Source of the DNA: Methylobacterium variabile
Lineage (GTDB): Bacteria; Pseudomonadota; Alphaproteobacteria; Rhizobiales; Beijerinckiaceae
Reading direction: 5' to 3'
Length of the DNA stretch: 64,000 bases
Assembly (NCBI RefSeq): GCF_001043975.1
Contig: NZ_LABY01000132.1
Coordinates: 1-64,000, forward strand
The position numbers and the translations under genes are program-made. This document shows positions 17,695 through 25,993 of this stretch, in pieces. Position 1 is the first letter of the stretch, and every line of letters starts with the position of its first letter. The notes under the pieces were generated by a model. That model ran no database searches, was not told where the DNA came from, and was given only the letters and a program-made list of their open reading frames with translations.

Positions 17695-18456
17695 TCACGT
17701 CCCGTCGCTCACCACTCGGGCGAAGACCAGCACGTCGACCGCCGCCGCCCCGCCGCGCAGGAGCGCCCGGGCGGCGGCGTTGGCCGTCGCGCCGGTGGTC
17801 AGCACGTCGTCGACGAGGAGCACCCGCTTGGCCTGGAGGCGCGCCCGCGCCGCCTCCGGCACCCGGAACGCGCCCTGCAGGTTCTCGGCCCGGGCCGCCC
17901 GGCTCAGGCCGACCTGCGCCCGGGTGCGCCGCACCCGGGCGAGCAGGTCGGGCGCGACCGGCACGCCGCTGCCGCGGGTGGCGGCCCGCGCCAGCAGGGC
18001 GGCCTGGTTGAAGCGCCGGTGCCACAGTCGCCAGCGCCAGAGCGGCACCGGCACCACCACGTCGGCCTCGGCCAGCAACTCCCCGCCCGCGCGCGCCATC
18101 ATCGCCCCCAGGGCGCCCGCCAGGTCGAGCCGGTCCTCGTATTTCAGCCGCTGCACCAGCCGCCGGGCCGTCGCATCGTAGCGCGCCACCGCCCGGGCAC
18201 GGCCGTAGACCGGCGGATCGGAGAGCGCCGCGGGCGAGAGGAGCCCCGGTGCCCCGAGATCGACGGAGAAGGGGGTGCCGAGCCGCTCGCAATAGGGCCG
18301 CTCGATGAACCGCACCCCGCTCCAGCAGCCGGCACAGAGGGCGTGCGGCACGCCGGTGGCGGCCCCGCAGGCGATGCAGCTCGGCGGATAGACCAGACCG
18401 ACGAACCCGCGCGCGACGAGGCCGGGCAGCCGCGCGAGGCGCCGCAGAGCGGTCAT
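17695..18456 (-). CDS. comF: ComF family phosphoribosyltransferase-like protein
   Basis: A 253-residue ComF homologue. An N-terminal zinc-ribbon-like segment (CIACGAATGVPHALCAGCW) is followed by a type I phosphoribosyltransferase fold with the PRPP loop VLLVDDVLTTGATA near the C-terminus. ComF proteins are tied to DNA uptake in competent bacteria. In alphaproteobacteria their role is unproved. ATG at 18456 is my choice. Upstream in-frame ATGs (for example one adding 25 Arg/Ala-rich residues) are possible, and none has a strong ribosome site. It ends 9 bases from narK, convergently. Confidence 0.88.
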   Translation of the reverse strand: MTALRRLARLPGLVARGFVGLVYPPSCIACGAATGVPHALCAGCWSGVRFIERPYCERLGTPFSVDLGAPGLLSPAALSDPPVYGRARAVARYDATARRLVQRLKYEDRLDLAGALGAMMARAGGELLAEADVVVPVPLWRWRLWHRRFNQAALLARAATRGSGVPVAPDLLARVRRTRAQVGLSRAARAENLQGAFRVPEAARARLQAKRVLLVDDVLTTGATANAAARALLRGGAAAVDVLVFARVVSDGT

Positions 18457-18674
18457 CGCCGCTGCGCCGGCGCTTCGGCGCCCGAGCGATCCGCGGGCCG
18501 GGAAACGATCCAGGACGAGGGCCGGGGCCATCCCGTCACCGGGGGCGGCACGGGGACGCGTCTGATTGCGGACACACTCGCCCGTTTCGTGCCCGTGCCA
18601 TAGGCACGAGGCGTTGCTTTCAGGCACTCGACAGCGCAGGATCGACACAAAAGGTACATGTAGGGAGAGTGAGT

Positions 18675-18866
18675 ATGTCAGAAGCGCCGATGCTGTCCTG
18701 GAACATGCCACCGCCGCCCGCGCCGGTCGACGCGAAGGAGCAGGGATTCCTGGAGAGCATCGACGAGGCCGCGGGCGACCTGCTCGCGGAAGAGGTGAGG
18801 GCGCAGCGCGAGCGGGCCAACGAGGAGTTCAAGCGCATCTGGAAGGTCTGCGAACTCACGAACTGA
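18675..18866 (+). CDS. Small hypothetical protein
   Basis: A 63-residue acidic protein: a Pro-rich N-terminus (NMPPPPAPVD), then a predicted helix (about residues 24-58) rich in Glu, Arg and Ala, ending in FKRIWKVCELTN. I do not recognise a family. ATG at 18675 has GGGAGA eight bases upstream, better spacing than the in-frame GTG at 18669. It stands alone between divergent comF and a convergent nuclease gene. A strong shared hairpin lies at its 3' end. Confidence 0.65.
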   Translation: MSEAPMLSWNMPPPPAPVDAKEQGFLESIDEAAGDLLAEEVRAQRERANEEFKRIWKVCELTN

Positions 18867-18891
18867 GCCTCGGCTCCGGCGGAATCCACGT

Positions 18892-18935
18892 TGAGCCGGC
18901 GGATACCGGACCCCGCTCCGGCATCCGCCGGCTCA
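18892..18935. terminator. Strong hairpin between convergent genes, covering a stop codon
   Basis: TGAGCCGGCGGAT at 18892-18904 is perfectly complementary to 18923-18935, and an inner CCGGA/TCCGG stem closes on a 6-base loop. The right arm includes the TGA stop of the nuclease gene on the minus strand. It probably terminates transcription from both sides. Confidence 0.65.
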
Positions 18936-19700
18936 GCGCTGCCGCCCGCCGCGCCGCGCCCCGAGTTCGAGAAGCGCGTCGTGGTGCAGCAGCAGCACGT
19001 CGGTCGCCGCCGCCAGCTTGCGGGCCGCCGGCGTGAAGCCGGCATTCGAGACCACCGCCGCGCGATCGGCGCTCCAGTAGCTGCGGGCCGCCACCACCTC
19101 CTGCACCGCCCCGTTGCCGACGGGCTTCGCGTAGCGCTTGCATTGCAGCACCAGCCGGACCCCGTCCCGCTCCGCCACCACGTCGGCGCCCTGGTCGCCC
19201 GCGGCCCGGGTGGTGCGGGCCTCCCAGCCGGCCCGCTCGAGCAGGGCGGCGCAGTAGCGCTCGTAGGCCAGACCGTCCTCCGGCAGCGCCTCGGTCTCGT
19301 CCGGCGCCGCGACGCTCAGGGAGGCCGCCTCCACGAGGCTCAGGATCTCGTCCCAGCGCGACTCGATCAGGTCGCCGTAGCCCTCCGCCTCGAGCCGCGG
19401 CAGCACCGTGCGTTCGGCGAAGTAGGTCCGCTCGCGCAGCCAGCCGTCGAGGATCTCGTTGCCGTAGGGGTCGACGTAGCTCTCCTGCCGGCGGCGCAGG
19501 GCCAGGGTCTCGCGGTGCCGGTGGGCGATCGCCCGCACCCGCCGCCGGAAGCGACCGCCGCGTCCGAGGCGATGCGCGACGAGGCCGAGCACCACCAGGC
19601 CGGCGGCGGCGAGCGCCCCGGGGCCGAGCCACAGGCTCGCCACGCCGCCGGCCACGATGGGCCAGAACAGGCGGTCGGCGAGGCTGGAGGCGCGGGGCAT
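18933..19700 (-). CDS. Membrane-tethered Mrr-like restriction endonuclease
   Basis: A 255-residue protein. A hydrophobic N-terminus (about residues 10-45, one or two membrane helices: PIVAGGVASLWLGP and AAAGLVVLGLVAHRLG) is followed by a basic linker. The C-terminal domain is of the Mrr_cat/PD-(D/E)XK type, with AGDQGADVV and VLQCKRY supplying the metal-binding Asp and the Q-x-K core. Such proteins may cut foreign or modified DNA, but membrane-anchored forms are poorly characterised. The start is ATG at 19700; the frame extends upstream without similarity. No methyltransferase is nearby, so it is not a classical restriction pair. Confidence 0.8.
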   Translation of the reverse strand: MPRASSLADRLFWPIVAGGVASLWLGPGALAAAGLVVLGLVAHRLGRGGRFRRRVRAIAHRHRETLALRRRQESYVDPYGNEILDGWLRERTYFAERTVLPRLEAEGYGDLIESRWDEILSLVEAASLSVAAPDETEALPEDGLAYERYCAALLERAGWEARTTRAAGDQGADVVAERDGVRLVLQCKRYAKPVGNGAVQEVVAARSYWSADRAAVVSNAGFTPAARKLAAATDVLLLHHDALLELGARRGGRQR

Positions 19701-19962
19701 CGGGGGATCTCTGTGGGGGTCTCTGTGCCGCGCTGACCGCGGACGGGCGGTCCGGACTCTCGCGGGACCGCATTGCTCGCGGCCTAAGGCGCTCCCGGGC
19801 CGGCACGCCATCCACAGCAGAACGCGCGGGGGCCGGCGGGCCCGCGGCCTCACGGGAGCGTGTCGACGCAAGGCCTTCGCGGCGCTTGCGTTCGGATGCC
19901 GCCTCGTTCGATCCTGACCGTTCGCCGGAACCTCACGCGGGCCGGCGCAGGGGAGACCCCGG

Positions 19963-20757
19963 ATGAGATCACGCTTCGTCGCGCTGCTCGCCTGCCTTCT
20001 GGCCGCGGCGGCGGTCGGGCCGCCCGTCCGGGCCGGGGGCGTCCCGGTCGAGGTCGACGTCGCCCTGGTGCTGGCCGTCGACGTCTCGCTGTCGATGACC
20101 GGCGACGAGCAGGCCGTGCAGCGGGAAGGCTACGTCGCGGCCTTCCGCAGCCCGGCGGTGCACCAGGCCATCCGCCAGGGCATGGTCGGCCGCATCGCCG
20201 TCACCTACGTCGAGTGGGCCGGGGTGGGCAACCAGCGGGTCGTCGTGCCCTGGACGCTGATCTCCGGGCCCGAGGAGGCGACCGGCTTCGCCGAGCAGCT
20301 GGTCCAGAGCCCGCCCCGACGCTCGACCTGGACGTCGATCGCCAGCGCCATCGACTTCTCGGCCGGCCTGCTCGCGGGCAGCGGCTTCGAGGCGACGCGG
20401 CGGGTCATCGACGTCTCGGGCGACGGCCCGAACAACCAGGGCCGCGCCGTGACCAAGGCCCGGGACGACGCCGTCGGTCAGGGCATCGTCATCAACGGCC
20501 TGCCGCTGATGATCCGCGAGCCCAGCGGTCCGTGGGATATCAAGGACCTCGACCTCTACTACCGCGACTGCGTCATCGGCGGCAGCGGCAGCTTCATGGT
20601 GCCGGTCCGGGAGCGCGATCAGTTCGCCGCCGCGATCCGCACCAAGATCATCCGCGAGGTGGCCGGCCGCGAGACCGGGCCTCTCCTGCAGCGGACGCAA
20701 GGCGAGCCCCGGGGCAACTGCTTCGTCGGCGAGCGGCCCAACCCCGACTGGGACTGA
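19963..20757 (+). CDS. Exported DUF1194 (von Willebrand A-like) protein
   Basis: A 264-residue protein with a signal peptide (cleavage after PVRA, near residue 24) and a von Willebrand factor A-like domain. LAVDVSLSM gives the DxSxS metal-binding motif, and DVSGDGPNNQG is characteristic of DUF1194. Two Cys near the end (RDC and NCF) may form a disulfide. The domain is expected in the periplasm as a protein-binding module; its partner is unknown. ATG at 19963 has GGGGAG upstream. It has no operon partners. Confidence 0.85.
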   Translation: MRSRFVALLACLLAAAAVGPPVRAGGVPVEVDVALVLAVDVSLSMTGDEQAVQREGYVAAFRSPAVHQAIRQGMVGRIAVTYVEWAGVGNQRVVVPWTLISGPEEATGFAEQLVQSPPRRSTWTSIASAIDFSAGLLAGSGFEATRRVIDVSGDGPNNQGRAVTKARDDAVGQGIVINGLPLMIREPSGPWDIKDLDLYYRDCVIGGSGSFMVPVRERDQFAAAIRTKIIREVAGRETGPLLQRTQGEPRGNCFVGERPNPDWD

Positions 20758-20836
20758 GCATCGGCCCGCACCGCGGAGGGCGGGCGCCCGGGTTCCCGGA
20801 GCGTCCCGTTATGCAACCATAAGATGCATTTATCCG

Positions 20837-20851
20837 GAGCCGTAGCGGCTC
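20837..20851. terminator. Short hairpin between DUF1194 gene and mucR
   Basis: GAGCCG at 20837-20842 and CGGCTC at 20846-20851 form a 6-bp stem with a 3-base loop, between two convergent genes. It is small and has no T-run, so termination is tentative. Confidence 0.35.
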
Positions 20852-20859
20852 GCCGCCGG

Positions 20860-21309
20860 TCAGCCCTCGGCCGCGCGGCTGCCGCCGTCGCCGCGCTGCG
20901 ATTTGCGCCGCTGCTGCCCCAGGCCCATGGTCTTGGCCAGCTCGGAGCGGGCCGCCGCGTAGTTGGGCGCCACCATCGGGTAGTCGGGCGAGAGATTCCA
21001 GCGCGCCCGGTAATCCTCGGGCGACAGACCGTAACGGGTGCGCAGGTGCCGCTTCAGAGACTTGAACTTCTTCCCGTCCTCGAGGCAGACGAGATAGTCC
21101 GGCATGATCGACTTCTTGATCGGAACGGCCGGGGTGAGAGGCTCGGCCTGCTCGGTCGCCTCACCGTGGCCGAGGCCGCCCAGCGCGGCGTGAACCGAGG
21201 CGATCAGGCCCGGCAGGTCGGTGACCGGAACCGAGTTGTTGCTCACGAACGCTGCCACGATGTCTGCGGCGAGCTCGATACGGTGCGTCGATGCCTCACT
21301 CTCACTCAT
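20860..21309 (-). CDS. mucR: MucR/Ros family transcriptional regulator
   Basis: A 149-residue MucR-type regulator. The conserved C-terminal DNA-binding region contains CLEDGKKFKSLKRHL, then LSPEDYRARWNLSPDYPMVAPNYA. The second zinc Cys of the Ros finger is Asp here, a known variation. In Hyphomicrobiales these proteins act like nucleoid-shaping silencers of AT-rich targets and control exopolysaccharide, motility and cell-cycle genes, usually repressing their own gene. The start is ATG at 21309 (MSESEAS), with AAGG eight bases upstream; longer in-frame starts lack similarity. The gene-free, relatively AT-rich region behind its promoter fits autoregulation. Confidence 0.93.
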   Translation of the reverse strand: MSESEASTHRIELAADIVAAFVSNNSVPVTDLPGLIASVHAALGGLGHGEATEQAEPLTPAVPIKKSIMPDYLVCLEDGKKFKSLKRHLRTRYGLSPEDYRARWNLSPDYPMVAPNYAAARSELAKTMGLGQQRRKSQRGDGGSRAAEG

Positions 21310-22017
21310 CACTCCGGCCTTCTGCTCAGGGTAGATCCATAAGACGCTTAGACATACCCGCCTCAGGACTCCCATGCCGTAGGGCCGGCCTGTCTTTGCT
21401 TCTGCGTGCAACTATGATGTCGGCGTCCGCGCCGCAAGGGGAAAAAGAACCAACCCTCAGCCTCGGTCAATCTCCCCGCGAAAATCTTGTCGAAAACGGT
21501 TGCCGGCTCGGTTGTGTTGCGTTCACCCTTGGTAGGAAGAACTCCCAACTCCGGCGCTTGCGGGGCGGTCGCTCCATCCTCTTTGGTTCATGGCTTGTAA
21601 GGCGGGATAGTACCTGTCGAGAAAGATCAAGAACATATATTGTTCGTGCACGATGGTTGCCAGAAGGATGCGCCGGAGCCGCAGCAACCGTTGGATGGTA
21701 GCATGTCCTCCGGTGATTACTGCTGTATAGAATGAGTCGCAATTTCATCACGCACGACTTGATCGCCCCCGGATCACAGCCGGTAGCCGGCGAGATTCAC
21801 GGTTCGCGATCCCGAAGCGTGTTTCCCGTGCGTGAATGCAGTCGCCGGAACGGCGGAAGCCGGCGGATTTCATTGCAGACGGCGCCGATGACTCCGGCAA
21901 AAGGCCGTTCTCGGCCCGACCTGAGCAGGTTTCGCGGTCCGTGGCGGCCGGTTCTCCGGCGAGAACCTGCGACGGAACAGCAAGCCTGCGTGCACGAGGC
22001 GCAGGTTTCTTGTCATC
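21310..22017. other. 708-base gene-free region upstream of mucR
   Basis: It is less GC-rich than its surroundings, especially 21310-21760, and should hold the mucR promoter. An inverted repeat GAACA-N5-TGTTC lies at 21631-21645 with a TATAT centre, and a GGTTCTC/GAGAACC hairpin near 21952-21969. Short open frames on both strands (up to 94 codons) have no protein signature. It could hide an sRNA or a degraded gene. Confidence 0.45.
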
Positions 22018-22140
22018 GCCGCACCTTCGAACGGACGCGAAGGTGCTGGCTTTAAGTCCGCATGGGCGTCGGCGCGGAGAACCCAGGCCTGTGACCTTGC
22101 GCCGAACGCCTTGCCCTCGACGTCGAGGGCAAGGCGCGGT
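22018..22140 (+). repeat. Dispersed two-hairpin intergenic repeat, copy C
   Basis: Hairpin 1 pairs GCACCTTCG at 22021-22029 with CGAAGGTGC at 22038-22046. The linker contains GGCCTGTGACCTTGCGCCG. Hairpin 2 is a perfect 30-base palindrome, 22107-22136 (CGCCTTGCCCTCGAC and its complement). It ends 5 bases from the stop of the cyclase gene on the other strand and could act as its terminator. Confidence 0.8.
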
Positions 22141-22144
22141 CGAA

Positions 22145-23317
22145 TCAGCTCGGGTGTGCTTCGCTGTAGCTGCTTCGCCCCTCGTGCGCCGCGCGGCCGG
22201 CGCGCGGGGCAGGCTCGAGGGCCGCGACCGACAGGGCCTGATCGCGCCCGCGGACGGGGTGCTCGCCGAGGGGACGGGCCCGCACCCCGTCCGGCAGGCG
22301 CGGCAGCTTGGCCAGGAGGTCGCCCGAGATCAGCACCGGCGCGTCGAGGGTGCGGCACAGCGCTTCCAGCCGGGCCGTGACGTTCACCGCGTCGCCGAAA
22401 TACGCGATCTTGTGCCGGTCCACCCCGACCTCGGCGGTGACCACCGGCCCGCCATGCAGGGCGGCGCGGATGCGCGGCACGGCGCCGAAGCGCTCCTGCC
22501 AAGCCGCCGCGTCCCGGGACAGGCTCTCCTGGATCGCCAGCACGCAGGCGACGCAGCGGGCGCCCTGGAGGCCGCGGGCCATCGGCCAGGTGATCATCGC
22601 CATGTCGCCGATGAAGTCGTCGGTCGAGCCCTGACAGCGGCGCACCGGCTCGGCCAGGGTGGCGAAGACGGCGCCGAGGAAGGCCTGGGTCTTGAGGGCG
22701 CCGTGGGTCTCCGCGTAGGCGGTCGAGCCGACGACGTCGACGAACAGGAAGATGCGCTCCTCCTCGACCGGCCGGTGGTAGCGCCCGACCAGCAGGTTGA
22801 CGAAGACCTCGGCGCCGATGAGGTCGCGCATCCGCACCACGAAGACGAGGAGCGCCGAGACCGCCAGGGCGTAGACCAGCACCCGGAGCGAGGGCAGCAC
22901 CGCCGCGGCGAAGGGCTCCGGCGTGAGCCCGGTGCTCCAGACCATGACGCCGCCGGTGGCGTGGCCGAGCGTGATCATCCCCACATAGGCGAGTTCGGCG
23001 ATCGGCACGTAGAGGAAGGTCGGCAGGAGGCGCAGGCGCGCCTGGAGCCGCGGCAGCAGGGTGCCGCGCTCCATCAGCAGGGCGCAGGCGCCGATGAAGA
23101 AGCCGTGGATCGCCGCGACCAGCGGGGTGCCGTTGTGGAAGAGCGCGTCGTAGAGCAGCCCGGCCCCGGCGCTGAGGAGGAGGATGCCGATCCAGAACCA
23201 GGCATGCTGCGGGATCGGCAGCCGCGCCGCGCGCCAGATCTCGGCGAGGCGCGACGGAAGGCGGGCGGGAGCCAGCTCCCCCGATGAGCTGCGATCGACG
23301 GGGCCGGCTGCGGGCAC
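22145..23317 (-). CDS. Membrane-bound class III adenylate/guanylate cyclase
   Basis: A 390-residue protein with several N-terminal membrane helices (about residues 35-185) and a C-terminal class III nucleotidyl cyclase domain. Both metal-binding Asp residues are present (FLFVDVVGST and FIGDMAMI). The AYFGDAVNVTARLE segment supplies the Asn and Arg that stabilise the transition state, so it should be active. Whether it makes cAMP or cGMP is not certain. The start is GTG at 23317, with AGGAG nine bases upstream; the open frame continues to 23530 without similarity. The membrane part could sense a signal. No cAMP-binding effector is nearby. Confidence 0.88.
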   Translation of the reverse strand: MPAAGPVDRSSSGELAPARLPSRLAEIWRAARLPIPQHAWFWIGILLLSAGAGLLYDALFHNGTPLVAAIHGFFIGACALLMERGTLLPRLQARLRLLPTFLYVPIAELAYVGMITLGHATGGVMVWSTGLTPEPFAAAVLPSLRVLVYALAVSALLVFVVRMRDLIGAEVFVNLLVGRYHRPVEEERIFLFVDVVGSTAYAETHGALKTQAFLGAVFATLAEPVRRCQGSTDDFIGDMAMITWPMARGLQGARCVACVLAIQESLSRDAAAWQERFGAVPRIRAALHGGPVVTAEVGVDRHKIAYFGDAVNVTARLEALCRTLDAPVLISGDLLAKLPRLPDGVRARPLGEHPVRGRDQALSVAALEPAPRAGRAAHEGRSSYSEAHPS

Positions 23318-23544
23318 GGTGAGAGTCTCCTGCGGCCGGCGCCGGGCAATCCCGGCTCGCGGCGTGAGGCAGTTCAGCCGAGATTCGCGCCGTTTTGAGG
23401 GCACCGGCCGGAGCGGGACGCCCGGATCTCGGGCGCGGCCCGCGAGGCGCCGGCGGGGTCCGGCGGGTCTGGAACCACCGGCTTGACGGTGGCGTTTGCA
23501 GCACGCTTCAACGCCCCAGCCGGGGCCCAAGACGGGAGCCTGCC

Positions 23545-23778
23545 ATGTCCCTCCGCCTCGCCACCCTCGCGACCTTCGCCGCGCTCGTCGCCGTCCCGGC
23601 CCTCGCCGAGGACGTGACCGTGATCCGGCGCGATTCCGCGCCCGTCGAGCGCAACACCGTGATCGAGAAGCGCTCGGTCGAGTCGACCGGCTCGGTCGGC
23701 GGCTGCGAGACCAAGACCGTCAAGAAGACGAACGAGTTCGGCGACAGCAAGACGGTCCACAGCGAGCGCTGCGACTGA
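23545..23778 (+). CDS. Small exported hypothetical protein
   Basis: A 77-residue protein with a clear signal peptide (MSLRLATLATFAALVAVPALA, cleavage near residue 21). The mature part of about 55 residues has a charged strand-like segment (RRDSAPVERNTVIEKRSVE) and two Cys (GGCETK and the final RCD) that could form a periplasmic disulfide. No named family is evident. The start is ATG at 23545, with GGGAG nine bases upstream. It is convergent with the lanmodulin homologue, 48 bases from its end. Confidence 0.75.
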   Translation: MSLRLATLATFAALVAVPALAEDVTVIRRDSAPVERNTVIEKRSVESTGSVGGCETKTVKKTNEFGDSKTVHSERCD

Positions 23779-23826
23779 CCGCCCGGCGGGGCGGTCCCGG
23801 ACCGGGGCTGCCCCGCGGCGCGCCGA

Positions 23827-24237
23827 TTACTTCAGCAGCTTCGCCAGGGCCTTGCCAGCCGGCGAGCGCATCTCCTTGGCGTCGATGGTGCCGTCGTTGT
23901 CCGGATCGGCGGCCTTGAAGCGGGCCTCGACCACGGCGAGGTACTCGTCCTTGGTCAGCGTGCCGTCGTTGTCCGGATCGGCCTTCTTCAGCTCCTGCCG
24001 GCTGAGGCGGCCCTTCAGCTCCTTCGCGTCGAGAGTGTTGTCGGCGTCCTTCTCGAGCTTGTCGAACACGGCCGCGGCGGCCGCCTTCGTCTCGGCCAGA
24101 TCGATGGTGCCGTCCGAGTCGGTGTCGACGGCGGCGATGGTCCGGTCGGCCTTCGGCTGGGCCTCGGCCGCGACGGGCAGGGCGAAGGGGGCGGCCAGCA
24201 GGGCGGCCAGCAGGACGTTCTGCGTCGTCGAAGTCAT
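23827..24237 (-). CDS. Lanmodulin-like periplasmic EF-hand protein
   Basis: 136 residues with a signal peptide (cleavage after AEA, residue 26) and four EF-hand loops: 38-49 (DTDSDGTIDLAE), 62-73 (EKDADNTLDAKE), 87-98 (DPDNDGTLTKDE) and 111-122 (DPDNDGTIDAKE). Loop spacing, the LDAKELKGR segment after loop 2 and the closing SPAGKAL match lanmodulin, the lanthanide-binding protein of Methylobacterium. The proline at loop position 2, a lanmodulin hallmark, is kept in loops 3 and 4. It is Thr in loop 1 and Lys in loop 2. Loop 2 also starts with Glu and has Asn for Gly, so it may bind metal poorly. It is probably a divergent lanmodulin or a calcium-binding relative. A promoter candidate lies upstream. 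Confidence 0.85.
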   Translation of the reverse strand: MTSTTQNVLLAALLAAPFALPVAAEAQPKADRTIAAVDTDSDGTIDLAETKAAAAAVFDKLEKDADNTLDAKELKGRLSRQELKKADPDNDGTLTKDEYLAVVEARFKAADPDNDGTIDAKEMRSPAGKALAKLLK

Positions 24238-24311
24238 GGCTGTCGAATCTCCGTCGCTGTCATCGGGTCCCGTGCCGGTTGGTGCGGGATCCGGGATATT
24301 TCGGCAATCGG

Positions 24312-24340
24312 ATACGTAGCCAGCGGCCGAGCCTTTGCAA
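24312..24340 (-). promoter_or_regulatory. Candidate promoter of the lanmodulin-like gene
   Basis: On the minus strand, TTGCAA (24335-24340) and ACGTAT (24312-24317) are separated by 17 bases, about 75 bases before the ATG. The match to sigma-70 is partial, so this is tentative. Confidence 0.35.
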
Positions 24341-24401
24341 GCGTGCTTCCCCGGGGGGGCCCCGGATCGACCTCAGGGGCGGTGGAGCCCCGGCATGGCC
24401 G

Positions 24402-25724
24402 TCACGCCTCGACCCGCTCGGCCAAGATCTTGTCGACCCGGCGCCCGTCCATGTCGACCACCTCGAAGCGCCAGCCGCCCCGCTCGAAGCCGTCGCCGGC
24501 GGTGGGGATGCGGCCGAGCTGGAAGATCACGAAGCCCGCCAGCGTCGAGAAGTCGTCGGTGTCCGGCCGCTCGGTGAGGCCGAGGCGCTCGAAGGCGTCC
24601 ACCGCCGGCATCATCCCGTCGATGAGCAGCGAGCCGTCCTGCCGCTCCACCACCATCGGCTCGTCGTCGTCGGTCTCCGGGATGTCGCCGGCGATCGCCT
24701 CGAGGAGGTCGGTCTGGGTGACGATGCCCTCGAGGCTGCCGTACTCGTCGACGACGATCGCCATCCGCACGGGCTTGGCCTTGAAGGTCTCGAGCACCCG
24801 CAGGATCGGCATGCCCTCGTGGACGACGATCGGCTCGCGGATGATCGGGTCGAGGTTGATCGGCGCCCCGTCGAGGAGCTGGTTGAGCACGTCCTGCTTG
24901 CGCAGTACGCCGACGATCTCGTGGATCTCGCCCCGGCTCGCCACCAGCTGCTCGTGGCGGCAGGCCCGGATCGTCTCGAGCACCGCCTCGCGCGGATCCT
25001 CGACGTCGATCCAGTCGACCTCGTGGCGCGGGGTCATGATGTCCCGCACCCGGCGCTCGCCGATGCCGAAGATGCGCTGCACCGCCTCCTGCTGCGCCTC
25101 CTGGATCAGGCCGGCCTCCTGGCTCGCCGCGACCAGCAGCGAGAGCTCGGCGGTGGAGTGCAGGGCGCCCTCGCCGGAGCCGGGCTGCAGGCCGCACAGC
25201 CGCAGCACGCCGTTGCCGAGCCCGTTGAGGAACGAGATGGCGGGACGGAAGACGAGCAGGAACAGCCGCAGAGGCCGCACGATGGCGAGCGCGGTACGCT
25301 CGCTGCGCTGGAGCGCCAGGCTCTTGGGCGCCAGCTCGCCGAGCACGATGTGCAGGGAGGTGATGACCACGAAGGACAGCACCACCGCGATGGCGTGGGC
25401 GCCGAAATTGCTGACTCCCTGCGGCAGCCAGAACAGGGCCGGCTCGATCAGGTGGGCGAGCGCCGGCTCGCCGACCCAGCCGAGCGCCAGGGACGAGATG
25501 GTGATGCCGAGCTGCGTCGCCGCCAAGTGGGCGTCGAGGTGGTCGACCGCGCGCTGCAGGGCGCCCGCATTGGGCCGCTTCTCGGCCACGAGCTCCTGGA
25601 CCCGGCTGCGCCGCACCGCCACGAGGGCAAATTCGGCCGCGACGAAGAACCCGTTCGCGAAGACCAGGAACACGATGGCGAACAGGCCGAGGCCCGTTCC
25701 CCAGGGACTGTCGGAGAAAATCAC
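24402..25724 (-). CDS. CNNM/CorC (HlyC) family transporter-like protein
   Basis: A 440-residue membrane protein of the hemolysin/CorC family. It has an N-terminal DUF21/CNNM domain with about four helices (residues 1-200), a CBS pair (about 215-340, including [15 protein letters not shown] and [23 protein letters not shown]) and a C-terminal CorC_HlyC domain. Members are linked to magnesium efflux or resistance; the 'hemolysin' name is historical. The start is GTG at 25724, close behind GGGAGG, and no better start is nearby. It is divergent from purH, 269 bases away, and may lie upstream of the lanmodulin-like gene on the same strand. Confidence 0.9.
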   Translation of the reverse strand: MIFSDSPWGTGLGLFAIVFLVFANGFFVAAEFALVAVRRSRVQELVAEKRPNAGALQRAVDHLDAHLAATQLGITISSLALGWVGEPALAHLIEPALFWLPQGVSNFGAHAIAVVLSFVVITSLHIVLGELAPKSLALQRSERTALAIVRPLRLFLLVFRPAISFLNGLGNGVLRLCGLQPGSGEGALHSTAELSLLVAASQEAGLIQEAQQEAVQRIFGIGERRVRDIMTPRHEVDWIDVEDPREAVLETIRACRHEQLVASRGEIHEIVGVLRKQDVLNQLLDGAPINLDPIIREPIVVHEGMPILRVLETFKAKPVRMAIVVDEYGSLEGIVTQTDLLEAIAGDIPETDDDEPMVVERQDGSLLIDGMMPAVDAFERLGLTERPDTDDFSTLAGFVIFQLGRIPTAGDGFERGGWRFEVVDMDGRRVDKILAERVEA

Positions 25725-25993
25725 CGCCTCCCGTGGCGCGACAGGCCGCTTCCGGGGTGGAGCGCGGCCGGCTCCCTCATAGCAAGTCTCCCCCTCGGAG
25801 CCTATCCACCAGACGCGCGACCCGCGCTCTCCTCCACGGAGGATGCCGCGCCGGAAGGCGGGATCCGGCCGCTCTCCTCTCGCACCGCAACATCTGGCCT
25901 CGTCCCGCGGTTTCTGCTAGGCGCGAGCGAAGATCCTGCGCCGGCTCGGGTTTTGCCCGGGCCGCGCCTCCCAGACGAGACCCGACGATCATC

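Noticed and set aside
21631..21645. LexA (SOS) box at the GAACA-N5-TGTTC palindrome
   Set aside because: Alphaproteobacterial LexA uses direct GTTC-N7-GTTC repeats. This is inverted, and no SOS gene lies beside it.
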